The translations under genes were made by a program, and so were the position numbers. 64,000 nt of DNA from Ligilactobacillus agilis DSM 20509 (lineage in GTDB: Bacteria; Bacillota; Bacilli; Lactobacillales; Lactobacillaceae), in assembly GCF_001436215.1 (NCBI RefSeq), contig NZ_AYYP01000019.1, forward strand, positions 1-64,000, in the 5' to 3' direction. How positions within the stretch are numbered: the first letter of the stretch is position 1; each line of letters begins with the position of its first letter. Below the pieces are notes generated by a model. The model was given only the letters and a program-made list of their open reading frames with translations, did not search any database and was not told the DNA's origin. This document shows positions 1-8,552 of the stretch, piece after piece.

Positions 1-88
1 GACCCTACACATTTGGTTTGTCTAAAACTTTGTTCAGTTTTCAAAGATCTACTCAAATGCCATCACCAATTAACAGTAGCGACAACTC
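1..88 (-). promoter_or_regulatory. 16S rRNA operon leader (operon continues past left edge)
   Basis: Read on the minus strand, 49-1 contains a boxA-like GATCTTTGA followed by AAAACTGAACAAAG and, near the edge, AATGTGTAGGGTC. These are hallmarks of the transcribed leader just before 16S rRNA in lactobacilli and enterococci. No mature rRNA sequence lies inside the window. A 16S-23S spacer would look similar in part, but the tandem promoters immediately upstream favour the 16S leader. Confidence 0.75.
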
Positions 89-93
89 TTAAA

Positions 94-122
94 ATTTTAA
101 CAGCTATCATTTTGACTGTCAA
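94..122 (-). promoter_or_regulatory. rRNA promoter, proximal
   Basis: Minus-strand TTGACA (122-117), 17-nt spacer, TAAAAT (99-94). Just downstream lies AGTTGTCGCT (87-78), which is repeated at the same place after the next promoter, marking a duplicated rRNA promoter unit. Confidence 0.75.
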
Positions 123-171
123 GAATTATTTTTAATAATCATTAAAAATAATTTCTAGCGACAACTATTTT

Positions 172-200
172 AGTTTACTCAACTTTTAAGCATCTGTCAA
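172..200 (-). promoter_or_regulatory. rRNA promoter, middle
   Basis: Minus-strand TTGACA (200-195), 17-nt spacer, TAAACT (177-172), followed by AGTTGTCGCT (166-157), the same start-site element as in the proximal promoter. Confidence 0.75.
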
Positions 201-278
201 GTGTTTTTTCTTAACTGACTAAAAGTGATTTAAACTGGATTAACCACCAGACTAATATCTCAAGCAGTCAACTTTTAT

Positions 279-307
279 ATCATACCTGCTTTAAGCAACT
301 TAGTCAA
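279..307 (-). promoter_or_regulatory. rRNA promoter, distal
   Basis: Minus-strand TTGACT (307-302), 17-nt spacer, TATGAT (284-279). It lies about 105 bp upstream of the middle promoter and points the same way. It lacks the AGTTGTCGCT start element of the other two. Confidence 0.6.
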
Positions 308-351
308 CACTTTTTTATATAGATTAGCAATTAAATAACAATTTAAATCAT

Positions 352-394
352 AAAAAAATAGGGCAACGAATCTTCTATGATTCATTACCCTATT
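352..394 (-). terminator. glnQ terminator
   Basis: A 16-bp stem with two G-U pairs (arms 357-372 and 379-394) is followed on the minus strand by a run of seven T (358-352). It closes the glnPH-glnQ transcript before the rRNA promoters. Confidence 0.85.
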
Positions 395-407
395 GCTACC
401 CCCTACT

Positions 408-1145
408 TTACAGAATCTTATTCAAAAAATCTTTCGCCCGTTCTGACTTAGGGTTACTGAAGAATTCATCTGGACTTGCTACTTCTTGAATATAACCATC
501 AGCCATAAACCATACCTGGTCTGCTACTTCTTTTGCAAATCCCATTTCATGAGTGACTACAATCATCGTCATCCCTGAATCAGCTAAATCACGCATAACT
601 TTTAAAACTTCCCCAACCATTTCTGGGTCTAGCGCACTAGTTGGTTCGTCAAACAGCATTACTTCTGGATTCATCGCTAAAGCTCGCGCAATTGCTACCC
701 GTTGTTGTTGTCCCCCAGATAAACTTTGAGGAAATTGGCTGGCTTTATCCGCTAGTCCTACTTTGGCTAGTAACTCTTTAGCAGTTGTTTCTGCCTCAGT
801 TTCACTAACCCCCTTAACTTTCATTGGCGCCAACTTGATATTTTCCAAAACGGTCATGTTAGGGAAGAGGTTGAAGCTTTGAAAAACCATCCCCATCTTT
901 TCTCTTAATACATTTAGCTCTTTATCTGAAATATTGGTTAGTTCACTACCTTCAAAAATTACCTTTCCCGCCGTTGGTTTTTCTAACACATTTAGGCACC
1001 GCAAAAAGGTACTTTTTCCTGAACCGGATGGTCCAATTACACAAATAACCTGACCTTGTTCTACCTTTTCAGAGATATCTTTTAAGACTTCGTTTTTTCC
1101 ATAAACCTTTTTTAAGTTCTTAACTTCAACTATTGTTTTAGGCAT
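408..1145 (-). CDS. glnQ: Glutamine/amino-acid ABC transporter ATPase
   Basis: Cytoplasmic ATPase that powers uptake of glutamine or a similar polar amino acid with the GlnPH subunit upstream. The 245 residues hold all ABC motifs: Walker A GPSGSGKS at 38-45, Q-loop glutamine at 89, LSGGQ signature at 142-146, Walker B with catalytic E167 and switch H199. Length is standard for this polar amino-acid family. The ATG at 1145 overlaps the end of glnPH by 8 bp, so the two are translationally coupled in one operon, closed by the terminator at 352-394. Substrate is inferred from the partner protein; glutamate, asparagine or another polar amino acid is possible. Confidence 0.95.
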   Translation of the reverse strand: MPKTIVEVKNLKKVYGKNEVLKDISEKVEQGQVICVIGPSGSGKSTFLRCLNVLEKPTAGKVIFEGSELTNISDKELNVLREKMGMVFQSFNLFPNMTVLENIKLAPMKVKGVSETEAETTAKELLAKVGLADKASQFPQSLSGGQQQRVAIARALAMNPEVMLFDEPTSALDPEMVGEVLKVMRDLADSGMTMIVVTHEMGFAKEVADQVWFMADGYIQEVASPDEFFSNPKSERAKDFLNKIL

Positions 1146-2634
1146 GTTTCATCTTCCCTTCAAAATAGTTTAATACTTTCGATAACGTAAATGTTACTAC
1201 AAAGTAAATCAACATCGTGATAAATAGTGGCATTACCCCTTTATAGGTTGCTGATTGTACTAATTGGGTCTGATACATTAAATCACCTACACCAATAACC
1301 GAAACAATCGAACTTTCCTTGATTAAAGTGATAAATTCATTACCTAATGCTGGCCAAATGTTCTTGATGGCTTGGGGAATGACAACGTATTGGTAGGTTT
1401 GCTTTTGACTCAAGCCTAAACTTCTAGCTGCTTCTGTTTGACCGATAGCAATCGATTCAATCCCGGATCTAATAACCTCTGCTACGTAAGCAGCGGAGTT
1501 TAGTGACACCGCAATAATCCCTGCTACTAATGCTGGTAAGGATTGGATAATCGCCCCAACCCCAAAGTAAACAAACATTACTTGCACCATCAATGGAGTT
1601 CCCCGGATAAATTCAATGTAGGCAACAGCTAGACTGTGTAAAATTTTGCCGTTTGACAAGCGCATTAAAGCTAAAAGGACCCCTAAGATAAAGCCAAAGA
1701 AAACAGCCACTACAGTAATTAATAAGGTGTATTCCAAGCCCTTAGCGAAGTAAGTCCAGTAGTTCAACATTGTATTTTGCTTACTTGCTGTTTGCATATA
1801 TTGGGCTGCGTTAGGAACATATTGTTGGTCGATTAAATCAGCCTTCTTAACATCCGCAATCGTCTTGTTAGCTGCTGCAACTAGACTAGCAGACCCCTTA
1901 GGAAAAGCAATCGCAGTCCCGGTTTCATTCGTATTGACTTTAACTTTTGAATTAAAAGCGTATAAATTGCTATTGTTTTGAACATAGGCCTTAGCCGTTG
2001 CCTCTTCCATTAAGACCCCTGCGACTTTGCCAGATTGTAAAGCTAAAATTAGGTTATTTAATTTAGCCAACCCTTTAACCTTGGCACCATCCATTTGTTT
2101 TTGGATTAAGGAGTATTCTAACGTCCCATTTTGTGCCCCAACAGTTTGGCCGGAAAAACTGTCTTTCGTTGTGTACTTAGTCTTATCTTTTTTATTGATA
2201 ACAATATACTTGCCACCAGTATAATAGATATTTGAAAAATCTACGCTCTTTTGTCTTTCCGTAGTTGGGTTCATTCCGGAAATAACCGCGTCAACTTTAT
2301 GAGTTTCAAGTGCTACTAATAATGAATCAAAGTTCATATTCTTAATTACTAACTTTACACCCATATCTTTTGCAAATTGCTTAGCTAGATCAATATCAAT
2401 CCCAACATACTTTGTTTTGCCATCAACTTTAGCCGTAAATTCATAAGGTGGATAGTCGGCACTTAGCCCTACTACCAAAGTCCCCTTATCTTTTACTTTT
2501 TGTAGCGAATCGTCAGTTGTTTGACTACTATTAGTTGCTGCCCCTTCATTATCAGCAGCTTTGATTTGACTGACAGGCATAAATAGCGTTACTAACAATG
2601 TAAATAATATCAATAATTGCTTTAGTTTTTTCAT
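1138..2634 (-). CDS. glnPH: Glutamine ABC transporter, fused substrate-binding protein and permease
   Basis: Single 498-residue chain joining a receptor to the membrane subunit, as in the lactococcal GlnPQ system. Residues 1-26 form a signal peptide or anchor. About 48-280 is a family 3 solute-binding domain ([16 protein letters not shown] start). About 295-498 is the permease, with several membrane segments and the EAA loop ([10 protein letters not shown]...) that docks on the ATPase. Two fused chains plus two GlnQ would make the importer. The start ATG at 2634 has a GAGGGAGAG ribosome site and a good promoter upstream. Only one binding domain is present, whereas some homologues carry two. 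The substrate is inferred. Confidence 0.93.
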   Translation of the reverse strand: MKKLKQLLILFTLLVTLFMPVSQIKAADNEGAATNSSQTTDDSLQKVKDKGTLVVGLSADYPPYEFTAKVDGKTKYVGIDIDLAKQFAKDMGVKLVIKNMNFDSLLVALETHKVDAVISGMNPTTERQKSVDFSNIYYTGGKYIVINKKDKTKYTTKDSFSGQTVGAQNGTLEYSLIQKQMDGAKVKGLAKLNNLILALQSGKVAGVLMEEATAKAYVQNNSNLYAFNSKVKVNTNETGTAIAFPKGSASLVAAANKTIADVKKADLIDQQYVPNAAQYMQTASKQNTMLNYWTYFAKGLEYTLLITVVAVFFGFILGVLLALMRLSNGKILHSLAVAYIEFIRGTPLMVQVMFVYFGVGAIIQSLPALVAGIIAVSLNSAAYVAEVIRSGIESIAIGQTEAARSLGLSQKQTYQYVVIPQAIKNIWPALGNEFITLIKESSIVSVIGVGDLMYQTQLVQSATYKGVMPLFITMLIYFVVTFTLSKVLNYFEGKMKHA

Positions 2635-2671
2635 AAGCTCTCCCTCTTTTTATTTCCTGATGATGTGTCTT

Positions 2672-2700
2672 AGTATACTATCTAATGGTTATTTATGCAA
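2672..2700 (-). promoter_or_regulatory. glnPH-glnQ promoter
   Basis: Minus-strand TTGCAT (2700-2695), 17-nt spacer, TATACT (2677-2672), about 37 bp before the glnPH start codon. Confidence 0.65.
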
Positions 2701-2849
2701 TATAAAACGCGAAAATGAATATAAAATGTAAATATTCATTTCGATTCTCCTCACGCCTAGCCCTATAAATCCCGCTTAATTTATGATTTACCCTTTAATT
2801 CAGGCTAATTATTAAGTAAAAAATATGCAGTAAGCCTTAGGCTGACTAA

Positions 2850-2878
2850 TTGAATTTTTCAACCAAAACTGTTATTCT
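2850..2878 (+). promoter_or_regulatory. Promoter of the 49-residue gene
   Basis: TTGAAT (2850-2855), 17-nt spacer, TATTCT (2873-2878). It points right towards the short gene at 2904. The adjoining 2701-2849 shows no other gene. Confidence 0.6.
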
Positions 2879-2903
2879 TGAGAAAAAATAGGGAGTGACT
2901 ACC

Positions 2904-3053
2904 ATGAGTTTAAAGGTTAATCAACAAGTCGATCTTGAAACCTTATTCAATAAATTTGCGCTTGATCCAATAGAACCACCTAAAAAAAAGGCTGATTCCA
3001 AACAAGCAGAAGCTGCTGACAAGAACGAAAAAAAGCCTCGTTCTAAAAACTAA
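2904..3053 (+). CDS. Small charged protein (49 aa), possible SPJ_0845-like family
   Basis: A 49-codon gene with its own promoter, a good ribosome site (AGGGAGTG, 8 nt before ATG) and a terminator, so it is very likely expressed. The protein begins MSLKVNQQ. It has an acidic-hydrophobic stretch (DLETLFNKFALDP) and then a Lys/Glu/Ala-rich, probably disordered tail. It has no signal peptide, membrane segment or cysteine. The LETLFNKFA-DP motif reminds me of short conserved Lactobacillales proteins called SPJ_0845-like; this is recalled from memory and not verified. Function is unknown. It is the only plus-strand gene in the first 32 kb. Confidence 0.75.
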   Translation: MSLKVNQQVDLETLFNKFALDPIEPPKKKADSKQAEAADKNEKKPRSKN

Positions 3054-3070
3054 GCTAGCTAACTTTACTA

Positions 3071-3120
3071 AAAAATCTACGTACTATGAACTAGTGTGAG
3101 TTTATAGTACGTAGATTTTT
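3071..3120. terminator. Bidirectional terminator
   Basis: Perfect 17-bp stem (3071-3087 with 3104-3120) with A and T tracts on the two sides. It serves the short plus-strand gene and the minus-strand mazG-like gene that converge here. Confidence 0.9.
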
Positions 3121-3123
3121 AAT

Positions 3124-3438
3124 TTATTTAGCTGGTGAATATCCGTCTGGATAACGCTTGTTTAAGGTTTCAATATTATTTTTAGCCACTTCATCGAAAG
3201 GAATATCGGCCCACTGAGCAATCTGCGACAAATACCACAAGACATCTCCCATCTCATGAATCATTTTGTCCCTATCTAATTCCTTACCTTTGAAAGTATA
3301 ATCTTTAATCAAATAAATTAACTGCCCTGCTTCTCCTGCTAAGCCCAAGGCACAATTAGTTAATACCTGCTCATTTCCGTATAGGGTCCGGTTTGCTTTT
3401 TCTTGATACTCGTTAAATTCCAAGTTAATTAGCCCCAC
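3124..3438 (-). CDS. MazG-like nucleotide pyrophosphohydrolase
   Basis: A 104-residue all-alpha protein of the MazG/dUTPase-like superfamily, which hydrolyses nucleoside triphosphates to monophosphates and pyrophosphate. The two helical motifs are visible: GLAGEAGQ at about 32-39 and [12 protein letters not shown] at about 61-72, with E and D as Mg ligands. The first motif normally reads GEAGE; here the last Glu is Gln, which could weaken metal binding. The GTG start lies inside the end of ysxC (14-bp overlap), so it is probably translated by coupling. The true start and substrate are uncertain. Confidence 0.8.
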   Translation of the reverse strand: MGLINLEFNEYQEKANRTLYGNEQVLTNCALGLAGEAGQLIYLIKDYTFKGKELDRDKMIHEMGDVLWYLSQIAQWADIPFDEVAKNNIETLNKRYPDGYSPAK

Positions 3439-4027
3439 TTTCTAATTGAGCTTGTTGTTCAATCCAAGCCCAAATATCTTCTTTACCTTGTTTAGTTACC
3501 GCAGAAAACAACACTAACCGATCCTTGCCGGTTAACTTCAAGGTCTTTTTAATCGTACTTTCTGCCTTGTTCCATTTACTCTTAGGGATCTTATCGAGTT
3601 TAGTTCCCACAACCAGTAGTGGCAAATTATAGTAGTGCAAGAATTCTACCATCTGTTGGTCTAACTTAGTTGGCTCGTGTCGTGCATCAACTAGTGAAAT
3701 TACCCCTTTTAACTCCTGACGTTTTTCAAAATAAGTTTCTAGCATCCGGCCCCATTTTTCCCGTTCCTTTTGCGAAACCTTTGCATAACCATAGCCAGGT
3801 ACATCTACAAAATATAATTCATCTTCAATATTGTAAAAATTCAGGGTTTGAGTCTTACCAGGTTGACTTGAAGTCCGTGCATAATTTTTCCGGTTGATTA
3901 AACTATTGATTAACGATGATTTACCAACATTAGACCGCCCTGCCAAAGCAATTTCTGGATACCCTTTATCCGGATATTGTTCAGGCTTAACGGCACTAAT
4001 CGTTAGTTCTACATTATGTACTTGCAT
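3425..4027 (-). CDS. ysxC: Ribosome biogenesis GTPase YsxC/EngB
   Basis: Essential TRAFAC-class GTPase needed for assembly of the 50S subunit. The 200-residue chain has G1 GRSNVGKSS (about 31-39), the G2 threonine region, G3 DVPGYGYA (about 74-81) and G4 TKLD (about 142-145), in canonical order and at normal family length. The ATG at 4027 follows an AGAGAGG ribosome site. It is followed by the overlapping mazG-like gene. The neighbouring ribosome-related genes (rpmF, yqeH, rsfS, yhbY) are consistent with this role. Confidence 0.95.
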   Translation of the reverse strand: MQVHNVELTISAVKPEQYPDKGYPEIALAGRSNVGKSSLINSLINRKNYARTSSQPGKTQTLNFYNIEDELYFVDVPGYGYAKVSQKEREKWGRMLETYFEKRQELKGVISLVDARHEPTKLDQQMVEFLHYYNLPLLVVGTKLDKIPKSKWNKAESTIKKTLKLTGKDRLVLFSAVTKQGKEDIWAWIEQQAQLESGAN

Positions 4028-4096
4028 TCAAAAGAAACCTCTCTATCCTTTAGTTATCACCAACCATTTTACCATACTTATAAACGACTAGCGAAA

Positions 4097-4147
4097 ATAA
4101 AAAATAACCCTCGAAAAACACCCATATGTAGCGCTTTTCGAGGGTTA
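4097..4147 (-). terminator. rpmF terminator
   Basis: A 13-bp stem (4105-4117 with 4135-4147) followed on the minus strand by a T-rich tract (4104-4097). It ends the yceD-rpmF transcript. Confidence 0.85.
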
Positions 4148-4157
4148 CTTTCAAGCA

Positions 4158-4334
4158 TTATTTAACTTTTACGACTTCTTTATCACCGTAGTAGCCACAG
4201 TTTGAGCATACGTGGTGAGACTTACGTAATTCGCCACAGTTAGGGCATGCACTCATGCCTGGCGCTGTAAGCTTGTAGTGAGTCCGACGTAATCTTTTAC
4301 GTGTCTTAGATGTTTTACGTGCTGGTACAGCCAT
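4158..4334 (-). CDS. rpmF: 50S ribosomal protein L32
   Basis: A 58-residue ribosomal protein. It starts [14 protein letters not shown], the usual basic N-terminus of bacterial L32, and carries two zinc-ribbon knuckles, CPNC (about 30-33) and CSNC (about 43-46), so it is the zinc-binding form. The ATG at 4334 has an AAGGAGG ribosome site. It sits right after yceD, the conserved yceD-rpmF pair, and shares its promoter and terminator. Confidence 0.97.
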   Translation of the reverse strand: MAVPARKTSKTRKRLRRTHYKLTAPGMSACPNCGELRKSHHVCSNCGYYGDKEVVKVK

Positions 4335-4410
4335 TGGGAAAACACCTCCTTAATCTATTTCAAAAATATCCAACAAAAAGAATTTTACTTGTTCTAGCCA
4401 AAATTTGCAA

Positions 4411-4965
4411 CTAATCTTCTTGATTTTCTCCAAAAAAATCGGCTAACTTCGCTAACCTAGGATCAAGTGTTTTTTCATCTTTTCGTAGTTGTTCCAACTG
4501 ACTTTCACTGACAACCCGCCAGTCCTGGCCCGAAGGCATCTGCTTGGACTGAGCTTGTTGCTCTGCTTTTGTCAACACCTGCATAGGAATTTGCAATAAA
4601 ATATTATCTTCAATTACTCTGTCAAAATCAAGGATATCCTTGTCTAACACAATCACGACGTCAGTATCTTCAAAGCCTGACAAATCATGCTCATGGTAGG
4701 AGACATAGTGTTCCGTGACTTCAAATGAAAGTGGCAACACCGTTGGTTCAAGTGATCTAGTAGACGGCAAGGTCAACTCGACTTGGACCTTGAAATAACC
4801 TAAAACTCCTAATTTATCCACGGAAAAAAGCCCTTGAACAGCAACCTTAGAAGCAGAAATTATCTCTGGACGCCGCTTTTTTAAAGCTGAAGTTAAATCA
4901 AGCTCTTCGTTAACCATAATCGGTTCACTGCCGGCTTGACGTAACTCATTTAGTGACCATTTCAT
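4411..4965 (-). CDS. yceD: YceD family protein (DUF177), rRNA-accumulation factor
   Basis: A 184-residue cytoplasmic protein of the DUF177/YceD family, which is almost always encoded just before rpmF and has been linked to 23S rRNA accumulation in plants and bacteria. The N-terminal half is beta-rich. The C-terminal part keeps the LDPRLAKLADFF segment typical of the family. The start ATG at 4965 has a TAGGAGG site. It heads a two-gene operon from a strong promoter at 4995-5024. The molecular activity is unknown. Confidence 0.9.
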   Translation of the reverse strand: MKWSLNELRQAGSEPIMVNEELDLTSALKKRRPEIISASKVAVQGLFSVDKLGVLGYFKVQVELTLPSTRSLEPTVLPLSFEVTEHYVSYHEHDLSGFEDTDVVIVLDKDILDFDRVIEDNILLQIPMQVLTKAEQQAQSKQMPSGQDWRVVSESQLEQLRKDEKTLDPRLAKLADFFGENQED

Positions 4966-4994
4966 GCTATTTTCCTCCTAATGCAACAAAATTT

Positions 4995-5024
4995 ATTATA
5001 CTTGGGTCAAAATACTTTGTCAAT
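4995..5024 (-). promoter_or_regulatory. yceD-rpmF promoter
   Basis: Consensus minus-strand TTGACA (5024-5019), 18-nt spacer, TATAAT (5000-4995). Confidence 0.85.
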
Positions 5025-5044
5025 GCTTTTTCCTTGACACCCCT

Positions 5045-6202
5045 CTAAAAAATGCGCAGTGGCGCCTTTTTCAAGTCCTGCTCTTTACCAGTTAGACTTT
5101 GATAAAGCTTCCCTACCCGGTAATCTACCGCTAATGGCCCCTTAGCATCTTTTTGGGTAACCTTGGTTACTAACGGATAAGTAAACTGTTTTTTCTTAGC
5201 GTTCAGGTATTCTTGGCCCCGCTTGGTAAAGCCTAAAAGCCTAAAATAAGGGGCTTCATTATAACTTGTGATATCTTCAGTTTGTAAGTTCAATAACATT
5301 GCAATCGCCAGGCGGGCTAACCTTGTATAGGTAAAACGCTTGGTTTTGACTGCGTGCAACCAATCATCGAAGCTACTACCATGGGCCAGCTCATTAGCCT
5401 TTTGGACTAACCGGTACTCTATCCCCTCGGCCATCCCGTAAATATTAGCTAACTCCTTAGGCGTAGTTGTTAATAACTTATAGCGCAAAAACGGCCAGAA
5501 ATCATCCCAAAAAACTAAGGAGTTATCACTCAGGTCGACATAGGTTTCATGTGGAACATAGGTCCTTAATTCAGCTAGCCGCCCTTGTTGGTAATTGCTT
5601 CTAATCGCTGAGGCGCTTGCTATCTGTTGACCAGCTTTCAAGGCTAACTCGTGATAACCAGCTTGGATTCTTTGAATAGGTTGCAACTTTAAAGGTGAAC
5701 CCAGCTTTAAATTAGCCTTAGCATATGCTAAGGCTAATAAATCATTTGGCTCAGCTAACTCATGACCTAAGGCCTGTGTAATCGCAGCTTGAATACTAGC
5801 CGCATAAGATTGATTGTACTTTTTAAACTCGCCTTTTAAACCTTGAACTTGACTAGCATAATTCATAAAATCATATTCTGCATGCTCCGCCCCAAAGACT
5901 AGATAATCTACCCCCAAGCTAGCTAATCCGTTGACGCCGTTAAAGGCAAACCTATCTGCAGGCTGAATGCAAGCCTGGGGCGGGAGTTCAATTATTAAAT
6001 CGACTCCATTTGCAAGTGCCTCTTTGGCCCGAGTCCATTTATCTAAGCATGCAGGCTCGCCTCTTTGCAAGAAGTTACCACTCATCACCACCACGATACA
6101 AGCCGTGGGTGCCTTTTCTTTAATTACATTTAGTTGGTGTAAATGTCCATTATGAAAGGGATTGTATTCAGTAATAATTCCTACAGCTTCCAGTTTACTC
6201 AC
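5045..6202 (-). CDS. tmcAL: tRNA(Met) cytidine acetate ligase (TmcAL, YlbM)
   Basis: Makes N4-acetylcytidine at the wobble base of elongator tRNA-Met from acetate and ATP through acetyl-AMP. The 385 residues start with the nucleotidyltransferase signature ITEYNPFHNGH, whose HxGH (H17, H20) binds ATP. SGNFLQRGEPA and SASAIRSNYQQG are further family blocks. Length is normal. The start is GTG at 6202, directly after the stop of the methyltransferase, so the two are co-translated. This gene family usually lies close to yqeM and rsfS in Lactobacillales, as here. Confidence 0.92.
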   Translation of the reverse strand: MSKLEAVGIITEYNPFHNGHLHQLNVIKEKAPTACIVVVMSGNFLQRGEPACLDKWTRAKEALANGVDLIIELPPQACIQPADRFAFNGVNGLASLGVDYLVFGAEHAEYDFMNYASQVQGLKGEFKKYNQSYAASIQAAITQALGHELAEPNDLLALAYAKANLKLGSPLKLQPIQRIQAGYHELALKAGQQIASASAIRSNYQQGRLAELRTYVPHETYVDLSDNSLVFWDDFWPFLRYKLLTTTPKELANIYGMAEGIEYRLVQKANELAHGSSFDDWLHAVKTKRFTYTRLARLAIAMLLNLQTEDITSYNEAPYFRLLGFTKRGQEYLNAKKKQFTYPLVTKVTQKDAKGPLAVDYRVGKLYQSLTGKEQDLKKAPLRIF

Positions 6203-6934
6203 CTACTTTTGACAAATAAAAAACCATCGTTCATCAGTTTTAGTAGCCTCTTTCCTAGCAAAATCAGCGCTAACTTCCACTTGTTTAAAACCCGCTTGGG
6301 CCAACATCGTTTTATACGTCACCAATGGATAGGTCCGCTCATAGTGAAGCTCGCTTAAGCGTTCATAGGCGGCCTTTTTATCATCATAAATAAAAAAGGT
6401 TAAATCATGAATAACACTGTGCTCGTCTTGCCCTGAGTAGCTATTCCACAAAAAAGCTTGCTCCTCGTCGCTGTAATTATACATGTAGTCCGGATAAACC
6501 ACATCGGTCTTGTAGGGGGTAATCACATCAAATAAGAATTTCCCACCTGGCTCTAGGTGTTGGTATACCGCTTGAAAACAAGCTTGTAAATCAGCTTGGG
6601 TTGGCAGATAACACAAGGAATCCGCAAAACAAGTAACGTACTCATAATTTTCCAACTGACTCAAATCAGTCATATCGCCTTGATAAAGCTCTAACTCCAC
6701 CCCCGCTTGACGAGCATGGTAATCAGCCAAAGCTAACATTTCTTCTGATAAATCTAAGCCTGCTACTTGATAACCATTTTGAGCCAAACTAACGGCTAAC
6801 CTCCCGCTACCACATGCTAAATCTAACAAGTTGGCATTAGCCGGAAGCTGTGTTTTAACTAGGTCTAGCCAATTAGCATACATGTCTGGATCCATTAACT
6901 CATCATACAACTGTGCGAAGGTCGTATAAATCAT
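6203..6934 (-). CDS. Class I SAM-dependent methyltransferase (YqeM-like)
   Basis: A 243-residue Rossmann-fold methyltransferase. Motif I LDLACGSGRLAV (about 37-48) and the acidic end of strand 2 (GLDLSEEM, about 58-65) bind S-adenosylmethionine; a later block is YQGDMTDL. It lies in the yqeK-rsfS-yqeM cluster, where B. subtilis has YqeM. The substrate is not established for this family, so tRNA, rRNA or a small molecule are all possible. Its start overlaps the rsfS stop and it abuts tmcAL, so all are probably one operon. Confidence 0.85.
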   Translation of the reverse strand: MIYTTFAQLYDELMDPDMYANWLDLVKTQLPANANLLDLACGSGRLAVSLAQNGYQVAGLDLSEEMLALADYHARQAGVELELYQGDMTDLSQLENYEYVTCFADSLCYLPTQADLQACFQAVYQHLEPGGKFLFDVITPYKTDVVYPDYMYNYSDEEQAFLWNSYSGQDEHSVIHDLTFFIYDDKKAAYERLSELHYERTYPLVTYKTMLAQAGFKQVEVSADFARKEATKTDERWFFICQK

Positions 6935-7290
6935 TAGTCTTTCACCCAGTCAGAAACATCCACTAGTGGTGCTTCAGCCCATAATTTTTCTAAGTTATAA
7001 AATTGTCTTGTTTCTGTTCTAAAGACATGGACCACCACGTCACCAAAGTCCAATAGTACCCAGTTAGCCGCGTTTTTCCCTTCAATATCACGAACTTGTA
7101 CGCCAGCTGCTGCAACCTTTTCTTCAATCTCATCGGCAATCGCTTTTACTTGCCGTTCTGAATTGGCTTGCATAATAACAAAATAGTCAGCTAATAAACT
7201 AACATTTGCTACGTCTAAGGCCACAATTTCTTCGGCCCGCTTACTATCTGCTGCTTTTACAACTGTTTCTAATAATTCTTTGCTATCCAT
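6934..7290 (-). CDS. rsfS: Ribosomal silencing factor RsfS
   Basis: Binds L14 on the 50S subunit and blocks joining with 30S when nutrients are low. From the ATG at 7290, which has a GGAGG site about 8 nt upstream, the protein is 118 residues, the normal size for the DUF143 family. Family landmarks are DYFVIMQANSERQVKAIADE and the C-terminal FGDVVVHVF and FYNLEKLW blocks. A longer reading frame upstream lacks a ribosome site. It overlaps yqeK by 8 bp and the methyltransferase by 1 bp. Confidence 0.95.
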   Translation of the reverse strand: MDSKELLETVVKAADSKRAEEIVALDVANVSLLADYFVIMQANSERQVKAIADEIEEKVAAAGVQVRDIEGKNAANWVLLDFGDVVVHVFRTETRQFYNLEKLWAEAPLVDVSDWVKD

Positions 7291-7903
7291 TAAAATCCTC
7301 CATATTTTTACCAGCGACATAGGCATTATAGGTTAAAATAGCCGCTGGGTAGATTGTTTTATTTTGAGCCAGTAAATACTCTAAGGTATGTTTGGTTTCG
7401 TAAGCCACCGCTAAATCTAAATCTTTTTCAGCTAATTTTCGGGCTAGTTCAACCCCCGGAAAATCACGGCCAGCCTCGATAAAGTCGGCTACATAGATAA
7501 TTTTATCAAGGGTCGTCATAACGGCCGCGCCCACCGTATGCTTTCTCACCGCATTTAAGACGCGTTCATCATTAATGTTTAACTCGGCTTTGATAATTTC
7601 GGCCCCAACCACTCCGTGCCAAATGAAGTTATTCCAGTTCAATAAATCCTGATCTAAACCATTGGCCATAATAACTTGCTTGAAGTCAGCGTCACTTCTT
7701 TCTTTAGCATAGTCGTGGACCAAGGCAGCGATACTAGCTAGTTCCTCATCTTCATTAAATCTAAGTGCAAGTTTCCTAGCAGCCTGCTCAACGCCTAAAA
7801 TATGCTTATAACGATACTCACTGACACTAGCCGCTACCCGGGTTAATAATTCTTCACGCTTATTGCTTGGAAAAATTCCCTCTTTATATATTAACTCATT
7901 CAC
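7283..7903 (-). CDS. yqeK: HD-domain Ap4A hydrolase YqeK
   Basis: A metal-dependent HD phosphohydrolase. B. subtilis YqeK splits diadenosine tetraphosphate symmetrically into two ADP. The HD core is visible as KHILGVEQAARKLA (H in helix 1), ALVHDYAKE (HD pair) and HGVVGAE. I choose the GTG at 7903, which has an AAGAAGGG site 8 nt upstream, over a TTG at 7924 that would overlap that site; this gives 206 residues. It overlaps the nadD stop, and the nadD-yqeK-rsfS order is the usual one in Firmicutes. Confidence 0.92.
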   Translation of the reverse strand: MNELIYKEGIFPSNKREELLTRVAASVSEYRYKHILGVEQAARKLALRFNEDEELASIAALVHDYAKERSDADFKQVIMANGLDQDLLNWNNFIWHGVVGAEIIKAELNINDERVLNAVRKHTVGAAVMTTLDKIIYVADFIEAGRDFPGVELARKLAEKDLDLAVAYETKHTLEYLLAQNKTIYPAAILTYNAYVAGKNMEDFNG

Positions 7904-8540
7904 GATATAACCCTTCTTTATCAATATATTGCGCTACCCCATCCGTTACAAGATATTTGATTGAACATCCTTGCGCTACTTTTTGCCTAATTAGTGATGA
8001 ACTAACTCCGATTGTAGGAACATCTACCCACAAGAGTGGATACTTACTAGTCCGTTTAAAACCCTCACGACTAACTGCTACGAACTGAATCATTTTAACT
8101 AACTCATCAATTCGATACCACTTAGGTAAATATTCGACCATGTCGCCACCTATGATAAAGTAATAATCATTTTCTGGGTGAAGCTGCTTTAGGTACTTAA
8201 CGGTATCATAACTGTAAGATACCCCGCCTCGCTTCAGTTCAATATCTTCTATCCCTAACTTAGGGTTACCCTCGACACTTAGTTTCACCATTTCCAAGCG
8301 TTGCTTTGCCGCAATTGTTTCCTTAGTGTCTACATGGGGCGGCAGATTATCTGGCATCAGCAAGACCTCATCTAAATCTAGTTGATCTAAGACTTGATCC
8401 GCCATTACCAGGTGACCTAGGTGAGGCGGATTAAACGTCCCCCCAAGTAAGCCAACTTTTTTCTTAGGCCCCTGGTAGTCCACCTGACTCAAAACTGCTA
8501 CCTGTGGTGTTTTAACTGTATAAACCGTCACCGAAAACAC
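7896..8540 (-). CDS. nadD: Nicotinate-nucleotide adenylyltransferase
   Basis: Joins nicotinate mononucleotide and ATP to deamido-NAD, the step before NAD synthetase. The nucleotidyltransferase signature GGTFNPPHLGH (HxGH) and the C-terminal GVSSSLIRQ (ISSTxIR-like) are both present. The frame has a 5' extension of about 25 residues before the catalytic core. GTG at 8540 directly follows an AGGAA element, while GTG at 8531 has it at a better 9-nt spacing, so the true start is probably 8531. Next to yhbY and yqeK in the usual order. Confidence 0.93.
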   Translation of the reverse strand: MFSVTVYTVKTPQVAVLSQVDYQGPKKKVGLLGGTFNPPHLGHLVMADQVLDQLDLDEVLLMPDNLPPHVDTKETIAAKQRLEMVKLSVEGNPKLGIEDIELKRGGVSYSYDTVKYLKQLHPENDYYFIIGGDMVEYLPKWYRIDELVKMIQFVAVSREGFKRTSKYPLLWVDVPTIGVSSSLIRQKVAQGCSIKYLVTDGVAQYIDKEGLYRE

Positions 8541-8552
8541 TTCCTAGTTCTT

